From assembly GCA_023256295.1 (NCBI GenBank), contig JAGDXH010000012.1:43885-56801 (forward strand): 12,917 nucleotides of DNA, written 5' to 3'. The notes under the pieces were generated by a model. It was given only the letters and a program-made list of their open reading frames with translations. It searched no databases and was not told the DNA's origin. Numbering within the stretch: the first letter of the stretch is position 1; each line of letters begins with the position of its first letter. The translations under genes were made by a program, and so were the position numbers. Below are positions 1 to 5,303 of the stretch, one piece after another. Source of the stretch: Thermoproteati archaeon. Lineage in GTDB: Archaea > Thermoproteota > Thermoprotei_A > Marsarchaeales > UBA168.

Positions 1-32
1 GGAGGTCCTGGGTTCGATCCCCAGCGGGCCCA
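1..32 (+). tRNA. tRNA, 3' part only (isotype not determinable)
   Basis: The window opens inside a tRNA. Visible are the end of the anticodon stem, a variable loop AGGTC (3-7), a T stem CTGGG/CCCAG (8-12, 20-24) closing the loop TTCGATC, the 3' acceptor strand CGGGCCC (25-31) and discriminator A32. No CCA is encoded; T residues follow directly. The missing 5' strand should read GGGCCCG, which in archaea fits several isotypes (for example Val or Ile). The anticodon lies outside, so identity is left open. Confidence 0.9.
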
Positions 33-36
33 TTTT
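33..36 (+). terminator. T-run after the tRNA
   Basis: TTTT directly follows the tRNA discriminator base, the usual simple archaeal termination signal. The convergent nuclease gene ends 43 nt further on, so this short gap is a shared 3' end region. Confidence 0.5.
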
Positions 37-78
37 GGCGTGCACCCGGGCCTTTTCCCCTCAACCAAGAGGTACCTC

Positions 79-1362
79 TTATCGGCGAGACAAAACAAAC
101 GAGTCTCCGTTGTTTGCAGCTACTGCATCTATTCCCATGTCCAAAAGGGTGTCGCGGAAAGCGAGCGTCGTGGATGGCTCCCCATGTATCAGTATGACCT
201 TCGCTCCTCCGTTCAACATCTTGACAAAATCTATCAGCTCTTTCCTGCCAGAGTGAGCCGAGAAGTCGAAGAAGTGCGTCATGTCACCAACGTCGACGAG
301 CTTACCGTTTAATGGGATCTTTCCAGTGTCAAGTAGCACTCTTCCTGGGGTTCCTGGTATTTGAAAACTCACCAAGAATATACCATTTTTATGGTCCTTG
401 ACAATGTTCTCTAGGTAATACATGACTGCGCCGCCGCGAAGCATACCTGCTGGAGAAACTACTACACCAGGATTCTTTAATACTTTCTCTCTTTCCCTTA
501 TACCCTTTACTATTTTTACACTTTTAGCGACCTTTCTAAACTCGTCATAGTTCTTTATATATTTTGGAAAACCAGCCATTATTTTGGTTGCTTCTCTAGC
601 CATTCCGTCGAGGTATATGGGCCCCTCGTAATTTTGAGCCCTAAGGACTGAAATTATCTCCTGAGATCTTCCCACGGCGAAAGCTGGGACAAGGGCAGTG
701 CCGCCTCCCTCAACGACCTCTTTTACCTTAGCGACAAACTCTCTTTCCAGAGCATTTCTTTCGGGATGGTCTGTTGAGGCGTAGGTGCTTTCCATGATCA
801 AGGCGTCGACGTCCGATACGTCTGGGCGAGCCCCCTCTAGGAGCCTTGTGTCTGTCGTGTTGAAGTCCCCTGTGAAGAGCACGTTCCCAGCTTTGGTCCT
901 GACCTTTGCCATCAAGGAACCTGGTATGTGGCCGGCATTTAAAGTCTCCAATTCCAAGTTTCTCACGTGAACCTTTTGGTTGAAGGTCACTGGATTTACC
1001 TTGTCAAGCATCTCTTTGAGTTCGAGTTCTTCGTATGGTATGTAGTACCTAGAGATGTTCAGCATGTCCTCTATGAGGAGCTCAGATATCCTGGCCGTAA
1101 GTGTGGTTGTGTAAACTGGTGGTCCGCCTCTGAGGTAAAGTAGAGGAAGACCGCCCGAATGGTCAAGGTGGGCGTGGGACAGGAAGACCGCGTTGATGGT
1201 GCTTGGCACCACCTTTTCAGGGAATTCGGGTTTCCTGTCCGTCATCAACACCCCATAATCCAGCAATATCGTTGTGCCTTCGCTGGACACCGTGATGGCC
1301 TCCCGGCCGATCTGCAGTCCAGCGCCGTGAATTCTGATCACGGTTTCTTTTTTCTCCGACAT
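79..1362 (-). CDS. beta-CASP metallo-beta-lactamase nuclease (aCPSF2/RNase J-like)
   Basis: A 427-residue zinc-dependent RNA nuclease of the beta-CASP family, expected in RNA maturation or decay in the cytoplasm. The metallo-beta-lactamase core shows the HxHxDH motif as SHAHLDH (residues 62-68), the next ligand in GHIPGS (H145) and TGDFN (D166). The beta-CASP part begins with MESTYAS (acidic motif A near E191), continues with PAFAVGRSQE, and the late ligands are in FSAHSG and LIHGEP near the C-terminus. There is no N-terminal KH region of the kind seen in the longer aCPSF1, so the short aCPSF2 type fits best; whether it acts as endo- or exonuclease cannot be read from sequence. The ATG at 1362 is preceded by a TATA-like box about 29 nt upstream. 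It is the last gene of the histone-ubiX-nuclease run. Confidence 0.9.
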   Translation of the reverse strand: MSEKKETVIRIHGAGLQIGREAITVSSEGTTILLDYGVLMTDRKPEFPEKVVPSTINAVFLSHAHLDHSGGLPLLYLRGGPPVYTTTLTARISELLIEDMLNISRYYIPYEELELKEMLDKVNPVTFNQKVHVRNLELETLNAGHIPGSLMAKVRTKAGNVLFTGDFNTTDTRLLEGARPDVSDVDALIMESTYASTDHPERNALEREFVAKVKEVVEGGGTALVPAFAVGRSQEIISVLRAQNYEGPIYLDGMAREATKIMAGFPKYIKNYDEFRKVAKSVKIVKGIREREKVLKNPGVVVSPAGMLRGGAVMYYLENIVKDHKNGIFLVSFQIPGTPGRVLLDTGKIPLNGKLVDVGDMTHFFDFSAHSGRKELIDFVKMLNGGAKVILIHGEPSTTLAFRDTLLDMGIDAVAANNGDSFVLSRR

Positions 1363-1386
1363 TTTATCATTAAAATAGGTGGGGTT

Positions 1387-1395
1387 CTAAATAAG
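1387..1395 (-). promoter_or_regulatory. TATA-like box for the beta-CASP nuclease gene
   Basis: On the minus strand the box reads CTTATTTAG and is centred about 29 nt above the ATG at 1362. It sits between the ubiX stop and the nuclease start, suggesting a separate promoter with a very short leader. The spacing is slightly longer than for the other genes here. Confidence 0.4.
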
Positions 1396-1401
1396 TTATG
1401 C

Positions 1402-2013
1402 CTAGCCGAGCCACGGCTGGTAAAGGTTGTTTTCAATTCCAACTGCTGAAAGGGCCCTACCCGCGACGAAGTTGACGGCATCCTCAAGCGTTCTTGGGTG
1501 GGTGTAAAAGGCAGGAGAGGCCGGCATTATCGTTCCGCCAGCCTGAATCACTTTTTCCATGTTTTCTACGTCCATCAGGGAAAGGGGGCTTTCCCTTATC
1601 ACCAAGACCAACTTCCTTCCTTCCTTCAGTGCGACCTCAGCGGCCCGAGATACCAGGTTGAAGGAATACCCGTTGGCAATTGACGAGAGCGTCTTCGTGC
1701 TGCAGGGCATCACGAGCATTGCCTCAAACTGAAAGGACCCGCTGGCAATGGGGGCTGCTAGATCTGTTTCTTCGTAGAGGTGGTCGGTCATTTGTTTCAG
1801 CTCCGCGAGACTCCACCCGACCTCCTGTCTCATTACCAGTTCGCCAGCTTTTGAGATCACGCAGTGAAGTTCCAGGTCACGTTTGTCCTTCAAGTACCGA
1901 AGCGCTGCAACGACGTAAGGCATACCGCTGGCTCCCGTTATTGCGAGGACTAGCCTCTTTTTGCTGGGCAGTTTGAGTTTGTTTACCACTTGGTCTCCCT
2001 CGCCGAGGTTCAT
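1402..2013 (-). CDS. ubiX: UbiX-family flavin prenyltransferase
   Basis: A 203-residue UbiX/Pad1 flavoprotein. The family joins a dimethylallyl group to FMN, giving the prenylated flavin cofactor used by UbiD-type decarboxylases. Seen here: the N-terminal nucleotide-binding loop ITGASGMPY (25-33), the PCSTKTLSSIANG segment (about 103-115), the basic VIRESPLS strand, and the family ending around MPASPAFYTHP. The usual Asp-Asn-Leu of the family reads Phe-Asn-Leu here (GYSFNL), a mild departure. The N-terminus has about 18 residues before the fold begins. No ubiD partner is in the window. The ATG is 25 nt below a TATA box that overlaps the histone stop codon, so the gene probably has its own leaderless transcript. 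Confidence 0.93.
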   Translation of the reverse strand: MNLGEGDQVVNKLKLPSKKRLVLAITGASGMPYVVAALRYLKDKRDLELHCVISKAGELVMRQEVGWSLAELKQMTDHLYEETDLAAPIASGSFQFEAMLVMPCSTKTLSSIANGYSFNLVSRAAEVALKEGRKLVLVIRESPLSLMDVENMEKVIQAGGTIMPASPAFYTHPRTLEDAVNFVAGRALSAVGIENNLYQPWLG

Positions 2014-2034
2014 CGCGTGGACTCTTTCGCGTCT

Positions 2035-2042
2035 GTTTAAGT
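2035..2042 (-). promoter_or_regulatory. TATA box for ubiX, overlapping the histone stop codon
   Basis: ACTTAAAC on the minus strand is centred 25-26 nt above the ubiX ATG (2013), the spacing expected for a leaderless archaeal start. The TAA stop of the histone gene (2037-2039) lies inside the box. Confidence 0.6.
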
Positions 2043-2306
2043 CCTTTGCGCATCCTGTTGTTTTGTCTTTCTACTTTCAAGGAACTCCTCAATGTGCCTC
2101 GGCAGGCCTCTGGAGGCAACCATCAGGTCCTCTGGCATCAGCGTGCTTCTTTTCGCATGCTTGGCAAGCACAGCGCCCTCGCCTCCCAGGTACCTTATGA
2201 CGTCTTCTGCGAGTTCTGCCGTTAGGCGGGTTGCTTCCCCCGAGATCCTGATCCCAGCGGAATCTTTGAGCAGCCTTTCCACGACAGCTTTCGGAATTTC
2301 TGCCAT
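2037..2306 (-). CDS. archaeal histone
   Basis: An 89-residue histone-fold protein that would dimerise and wrap DNA in the nucleoid. It follows the archaeal histone pattern: helix 1 (IPKAVVERLLKDS), loop 1 with IRIS, the long central helix (EATRLTAELAEDVIRYLG to LAKHAKR), loop 2 with RST, and a last helix with MPEDLMVASRG. The usual archaeal protein is about 66-70 residues; here about 20 polar residues follow (EEFLESRKTKQQDAQRT), a short C-terminal tail. The ATG is about 22 nt below the TATA-like box shared with the divergent S17e gene. ubiX follows with its own promoter. Confidence 0.88.
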   Translation of the reverse strand: MAEIPKAVVERLLKDSAGIRISGEATRLTAELAEDVIRYLGGEGAVLAKHAKRSTLMPEDLMVASRGLPRHIEEFLESRKTKQQDAQRT

Positions 2307-2323
2307 AGCCCTGTGCGCAAAGG

Positions 2324-2331
2324 CTTTTTAG
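2324..2331. promoter_or_regulatory. shared, near-symmetric TATA element between histone and S17e genes
   Basis: The octamer reads CTTTTTAG on plus and CTAAAAAG on minus. Its centre is 25-26 nt above the S17e ATG (2353) and about 22 nt above the histone ATG (2306). The gap between the two starts is only 46 bp, so a single TBP site, or two overlapping ones, would serve both genes. Confidence 0.6.
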
Positions 2332-2352
2332 GTGCATCTGCTTCTTGACGAT

Positions 2353-2847
2353 ATGAGCGAGCTTAATACTCACAAGATAAAGAGGATTGGGGACCTCATA
2401 ATATCGCAGTACGCAGAGCTCTTCGGATCTGACTTTGATGCCAACAAGACGAGCTTGGACCAAGTGCTTGTTTTCCCCTCCAAAAGGATAAGAAACCGCG
2501 TGGCAGGCTACATAACCAGGGTTGCCAAGAGGTCGGGTCCTACTGTGGCGCAGGAGCAGGCAGAGATATCAGAGGAAACGCAACAGCCGATCGGAGAGGA
2601 GCTAGAAGCTGAAAAGCCCGTGGCGACGAGCACGCAGCAAGGTCAGGAGGTTGAGGCATCAGCTCAGCAGTCAAGCCAACCTGAGAAGTCGACTGAAGAG
2701 AAACAGAAGCCAAGGAAGGCCAGGAAATCAAAGCAGACCAAGCAAGAAGAGGGAAAGGCCAGCCAACAGGCCTCTGAGGGCATGACACCGGTTCAACCGA
2801 ACGAAACACAGGATAAAAAAGCGGGGAGCGATGCGACTGGAAAGTAG
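2353..2847 (+). CDS. rps17e: 30S ribosomal protein S17e with long hydrophilic C-terminal tail
   Basis: A protein of the small ribosomal subunit found in archaea and eukaryotes. Residues 1-62 match the family throughout: THKIKRIGDLI, then FGSDFDANKTSLDQ and the signature SKRIRNRVAGYITRVAKR. Archaeal S17e normally ends about here. This one goes on for about 102 residues rich in Gln, Glu, Lys and Ser (for example QPEKSTEEKQKPRKARKSKQ) with no recognisable fold, probably disordered. I chose the ATG at 2353: it lies 25 nt below the TATA element, whereas the in-frame GTG at 2332 touches the TATA box and would lie above the transcription start. A C/D box sRNA follows 13 nt after the stop. Confidence 0.9.
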   Translation: MSELNTHKIKRIGDLIISQYAELFGSDFDANKTSLDQVLVFPSKRIRNRVAGYITRVAKRSGPTVAQEQAEISEETQQPIGEELEAEKPVATSTQQGQEVEASAQQSSQPEKSTEEKQKPRKARKSKQTKQEEGKASQQASEGMTPVQPNETQDKKAGSDATGK

Positions 2848-2860
2848 ACTTTGGATGTTC

Positions 2861-2919
2861 GCGGGATGATGGAAGCTGACCTGCTCTGAACCATGATGAG
2901 ATGCGCCTTCTCTGACCGC
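2861..2919 (+). ncRNA. C/D box small RNA (2'-O-methylation guide)
   Basis: All parts of an archaeal C/D box sRNA are present in order: terminal stem strand GCGG (2861-2864), C box ATGATGG (2866-2872, one mismatch to RUGAUGA in the last base), a 13-nt guide, D' box CTGA (2886-2889), a 3-nt spacer, a perfect C' box ATGATGA (2893-2899), a 12-nt guide, D box CTGA (2912-2915) and the closing strand CCGC (2916-2919). Such RNAs assemble with L7Ae, Nop5 and fibrillarin to direct ribose methylation. No separate promoter is evident, so it may be processed from the S17e transcript. Targets are not established. Confidence 0.82.
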
Positions 2920-3294
2920 GTCTACGCCATGGGGAGCCAAAAGCCTGCTGAGGCATCAGGTAGCCACCAGATGTCTTCTGGCTGATGGATCCCAGGCGGT
3001 TTAAGGATTGGTGGTCGTCTTTGGCCTTGGGATATCGAACAACAGCAAGGGCATCTTCTGTTGGTTTATCGCAGCCGTTTGCAAATGGCACCAAAGTTTG
3101 CCCTTGCCAGATCCATCGAGAATGAGCGGGGTTGCTTGCCTGAAACGATAAGTTGCTCCTCTTCGTTTGGCTTGAACGGAGAAGGACTGAAGTTTTGATG
3201 TCTACTGTCAGTGTGGAAGTGCCCCGTTGGACTTTCATGCAAAGATCAACCCTGCAAAGAGAATGCAAGTGGTGTTCAGCAGCTCTGCCAGGCC
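2920..3294. other. unassigned 375-bp stretch
   Basis: No recognisable gene. Two small hairpins can be drawn (CCTG...CAGG near 2944-2960 and CCAGA...TCTGG at 2967-2981). A minus-strand frame is open from an ATG at 3298, overlapping the stop of the MoaD-like gene as ATGA, through this stretch and on into the complement of S17e. Its protein is Ser-, Pro- and Arg-rich and resembles nothing I know. A decayed gene or an undetected RNA is possible. Confidence 0.4.
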
Positions 3295-3618
3295 TCATGG
3301 GTCTGTTAAGCTGGGACTTCGGCTAATCCGAGGTTTTTCTGGGACTTCGTTTCCGCGATGTCGTCGGCCTCCGTGAAATATCGGGATGATTGTGATGATA
3401 TCGTCATCATTGACCTGCGTCAGTCCACCATCCAAGGCGTCTGCATCTGAACCGTTTACCAAGTAGAGCAAATCAAACCTGAGGTCACCGTCAGGAGAAA
3501 CGAGTTCCTTTGAAAACACAGAGATTGCCTCTACTAGGGTAGACTTTTCCCCTACGTTGACCTCAACGGTGGAGCGTCCATAGCGAGCCTTCAACGTTCC
3601 CTCCAACAAGATCCTCAA
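3295..3618 (-). CDS. MoaD/ThiS-family ubiquitin-fold protein with extension past Gly-Gly
   Basis: A small beta-grasp protein (107 residues). The fold reads MRILLEGTLKARYG, then LVEAISVFSKE, LLYLVNGSDA and the family ending DDDIITIIPIFHGG, with the Gly-Gly at 83-84. In MoaD, ThiS and archaeal SAMP proteins the Gly-Gly is C-terminal and is adenylated by an E1-like enzyme for sulfur transfer or protein tagging. Here 23 residues follow (RRHRGNEVPEKP and on), so it would need trimming or works otherwise. It starts with TTG at 3618, its TTGA overlapping the stop of the phosphoribosyltransferase; GGGGGAG seven nt upstream is a strong Shine-Dalgarno sequence. No moaE, E1 or protease gene is nearby. 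Confidence 0.83.
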   Translation of the reverse strand: MRILLEGTLKARYGRSTVEVNVGEKSTLVEAISVFSKELVSPDGDLRFDLLYLVNGSDADALDGGLTQVNDDDIITIIPIFHGGRRHRGNEVPEKPRISRSPSLTDP

Positions 3619-4151
3619 TTGGCTTCTCCCCCATCCCGTTGCCTTTGTTCATGCACTGCAGTCACGCTTGAAAGTACAGCCCGGAACTCGTTTTGCTCCC
3701 AAGGAAATACTATCCAGTCCTCAGTTATTTCTGCAAAGTAGTCCGGCATAACTGTGCTCCAAGGCTTTGTAAAAATGGTCGCAGATTTCAACACCGCAGG
3801 CGTTCCAGGCAACTCCCTTTGGGCTATTTCCAAGGTCTTTCCTGAATCAGATATGTCGTCTACGATCAGGACCCTTTTGCCGGTCATATCGGAGTTTGGT
3901 CTCTGAAGCAGCACTGCCTGTGACAGTTGGTTTAGGTTCGAGTAGTATTTGATGCCCAAGACTTGTATCTCTCTGATTCCGAGGGAATCTGCGACCATCC
4001 TGCCAGGGATAAGGCCTCCGCGAGAGATCGCCACGATCACGTCGAACCGAATCTGATCTGCCGTTATCTTGCTTACTAGCTTCGTAGTTAGTTCTTGCAA
4101 GCAATCCCATGTTATGGTTCTTATCTTAGCGTCTCCCCGGTTTATCTCCAT
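3615..4151 (-). CDS. purine-type phosphoribosyltransferase (COG2236-like)
   Basis: A 178-residue type I phosphoribosyltransferase, probably salvaging a 6-oxopurine base with PRPP to give the nucleotide. The PRPP loop is RVLIVDDISDSGKTL (93-107). DVIVAISRGGLIPGR (37-51) forms the earlier conserved strand and loop. KSATIFTKPWS and DYFAEITEDWIVFPWE (137-152) match the archaeal COG2236 group in my recollection. Base specificity cannot be told. An upstream in-frame ATG at 4208 would add 19 residues, but it lies above the TATA box; the ATG at 4151 is about 22 nt below that box and starts where the family starts. It is the first gene of a two-gene operon with the MoaD-like gene. Confidence 0.88.
   Translation of the reverse strand: MEINRGDAKIRTITWDCLQELTTKLVSKITADQIRFDVIVAISRGGLIPGRMVADSLGIREIQVLGIKYYSNLNQLSQAVLLQRPNSDMTGKRVLIVDDISDSGKTLEIAQRELPGTPAVLKSATIFTKPWSTVMPDYFAEITEDWIVFPWEQNEFRAVLSSVTAVHEQRQRDGGEAN
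3626..3632 (-). promoter_or_regulatory. Shine-Dalgarno sequence deciding the TTG start of the MoaD-like gene
   Basis: GGGGGAG on the minus strand, seven nt above the TTG at 3618 and inside the end of the phosphoribosyltransferase gene. Most starts in the window appear leaderless and lack such a site, so this marks the internal gene of an operon. Confidence 0.6.
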
Positions 4152-4168
4152 AAAGGTTGTGTTGGATC

Positions 4169-4177
4169 GTTTATAAC
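4169..4177. promoter_or_regulatory. TATA box between divergent phosphoribosyltransferase and small unknown gene
   Basis: On minus it reads GTTATAAAC and is centred about 22 nt above the ATG at 4151. On plus it reads GTTTATAAC and would give a start of transcription near 4198, placing a 22-nt leader ahead of the TTG at 4220. It is the only good TATA sequence in this divergent gap. Confidence 0.6.
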
Positions 4178-4219
4178 CCTTTCGCAATGCATAACAGTAC
4201 AAGGGCAAGGAGCAAGAGC

Positions 4220-4567
4220 TTGTCGATCAAGGCCGAGCGCAGGTTTGTATACGTTTGGCTTATGGAGAAAGGCCTGTTTTCGGTATCCTTCAGAGGCTAT
4301 TTGGTGGCAGCTTGCGACTTCTTGCCCGAGGCAAGCTGGGAATCGATCGAGCGGCTTAAGACGTTTGGAGACGCAACATATCTGCTTCTTGTGGGAAGTC
4401 CTTCCTATTCGAAAATAGGTAAGGCTGAGGTATGGTGGGTCCCCGAGCTTGGGTGCCCTGAAAAAGCAAGCTTTGCCTTTATGAGAGCATGCGAAGACAC
4501 GATTCAGACGGCCAGGTTGATAGAGAAACTGATATTTGGATTGAGTGGTGGACTGGGCGGGATTTGA
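4220..4567 (+). CDS. small conserved-looking protein of unknown function
   Basis: I do not recognise this family. The frame gives about 115 residues with ordinary protein composition: a basic start (SIKAERRFVYVWL), a hydrophobic middle (FRGYLVAACDFL, ATYLLLVGSP), WWVPELGCPEKASF with a lone Cys, and a helical end (DTIQTARLIEKLIFGL). There is no signal peptide or clear membrane span. The start is uncertain. The first ATG (4187) lies only 14 nt below the TATA box and so probably above the transcript start; TTG at 4220 has AAGGAG eight nt upstream (4206-4211) and is preferred. The last seven codons and stop lie opposite the 3' end of the convergent tRNA-Ala, an unusual overlap of 22 bp. It may be real with a shifted end, or partly spurious. 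Confidence 0.55.
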   Translation: MSIKAERRFVYVWLMEKGLFSVSFRGYLVAACDFLPEASWESIERLKTFGDATYLLLVGSPSYSKIGKAEVWWVPELGCPEKASFAFMRACEDTIQTARLIEKLIFGLSGGLGGI

Positions 4568-4639
4568 ACCCGCGACCTTTCGGATGCGAACCGAACGCTC
4601 TCTGGCCAAATTTGGTCTTCCAGGCTGAGCTACCAGCCC
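4546..4639 (-). tRNA. tRNA-Ala (anticodon CGC) with a D-loop intron
   Basis: The acceptor stem GGGCTGG (4639-4633) pairs with CCAGTCC (4556-4550) and contains G3-U70, the alanine identity pair. The D stem is GCTC/GAGC, the anticodon stem TTCGG/CCGAA around TTCGCAT (anticodon CGC, 4588-4586), the variable loop AGGTC, and the T stem GCGGG/CCCGC around TTCAAAT. Discriminator A4549 is followed by an encoded CCA (4548-4546). The D-loop holds 17 extra nt; removing them leaves a normal nine-nt loop, AGCCTGGAA. Both identity pair and anticodon agree on alanine. Confidence 0.95.
4602..4618 (-). other. 17-nt non-canonical tRNA intron in the D-loop
   Basis: The insert AGACCAAATTTGGCCAG lies between tRNA positions 20 and 21. 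The exact cut is ambiguous by one or two nt, but each register gives the same mature tRNA. A relaxed bulge-helix-bulge can be drawn: exon CTGG pairs with CCAG at the intron's end, CCA/TGG forms the inner helix with an AATT loop, a four-nt bulge AAGA lies on one side and AGA on the other, and GC/GC forms the outer helix. Splicing by the archaeal endonuclease is inferred. Confidence 0.83.
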
Positions 4640-4673
4640 ATGCGCTTACTCTCGGTTGCTTCACGCATACGAG

Positions 4674-4681
4674 ATTTAAAC
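4674..4681 (-). promoter_or_regulatory. TATA box for tRNA-Ala
   Basis: GTTTAAAT on the minus strand is centred 38 nt above the tRNA 5' end, which would give a precursor with a leader of about 12 nt. Confidence 0.5.
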
Positions 4682-4739
4682 GTTTCTAACTTTTCTCAGG
4701 AGATGTTTTGTTGCGTAAATCCTGGTCCCCAGGGTCTCG

Positions 4740-5236
4740 CGCTGCCCCTTTCTGCCTTGCCCCCTCGTGCCCCTGCCCTAGCGTAGCAGGCCCTCGCGTC
4801 ATATGTCTGCGCCCTTTGCACGACCTCTGCCAGTGGGGTTTGCGACTTCCCAGAGCCGGCATCCTCGCCGAACTTCTTGAAGACTACTCTACTACCCATC
4901 TCCTTCTGTAATCGGTTTCGTCCCGGCCTCTCTCGCAACCGCTGGAGCAACCAGTGGTGGTGTTCGTCCTTCAAAGGCGCCATCTGTGTTCCTTAAAGAG
5001 AAGATCAGGCTGGCATCGCAAGCACCATCGCCGCAGGACTTTTCCGCTCTCCTCTTCCTGACCTCGGCGAGCATCCTCGCGGCCGTCCTTGCTTCCGAAT
5101 TACCCTTCTCCTCGATGTAGGCGTCAACGCCCAGCAGCTTCCTGCGCCCAACGTTCACCGTTGCGACCATGACCACGTGTTTCCCCTGCCTTCCTGGCTT
5201 GCCATACCTTGCGGTACTTTCCCGTGTTATTTTCAA
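4740..5236 (-). pseudogene. decayed DDE-type transposase (IS4/IS5-like)
   Basis: Two minus-strand frames together resemble the middle and end of a DDE transposase. The first (5236-4892) has GKHVVMVATVNVGRRKLLGVD, a helical stretch EARTAARMLAEVRKRR and GDGACDASLIFSL, like the central GDGAYD catalytic segment. It then stops. The second frame takes over at about 4905 with SRVVFKKFGED, like the C-terminal (E/S)xFxxxKRxFGE helix. The N-terminal catalytic part and the piece between the segments are missing, and a frameshift separates them. The left edge (about 4740) is a guess. No terminal inverted repeats were found, and at 5237 the DNA turns abruptly AT-rich, marking a likely truncation point. 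Confidence 0.6.
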
Positions 5237-5303
5237 AACGCGAAGAATGAGTAGTAGTAATATTATTGTGTTTATTAAGCATATCTTTTTATTTTTGTGT
5301 TGG

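Noticed and set aside
2332..2352. GTG start giving S17e seven extra residues.
   Set aside because: It touches the TATA box and would lie upstream of the expected transcription start.
2540..3298. Minus-strand 252-residue open frame.
   Set aside because: Its C-terminal half is the complement of the S17e tail and the protein has unnatural Ser/Pro/Arg-rich composition. Kept only as a finding about the gap, not as a gene.
4708..4911. Plus-strand open frame opposite the transposase relic.
   Set aside because: Composition is unnatural and the minus strand explains the sequence better.
5247..5258. TAG trinucleotide repeat.
   Set aside because: Only about three units; too short to mean anything.
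5282..5300. T-rich stretch on the plus strand as a terminator.
   Set aside because: No plus-strand gene ends there; on the minus strand it reads as A-rich, so it is not a T-run for nadK.
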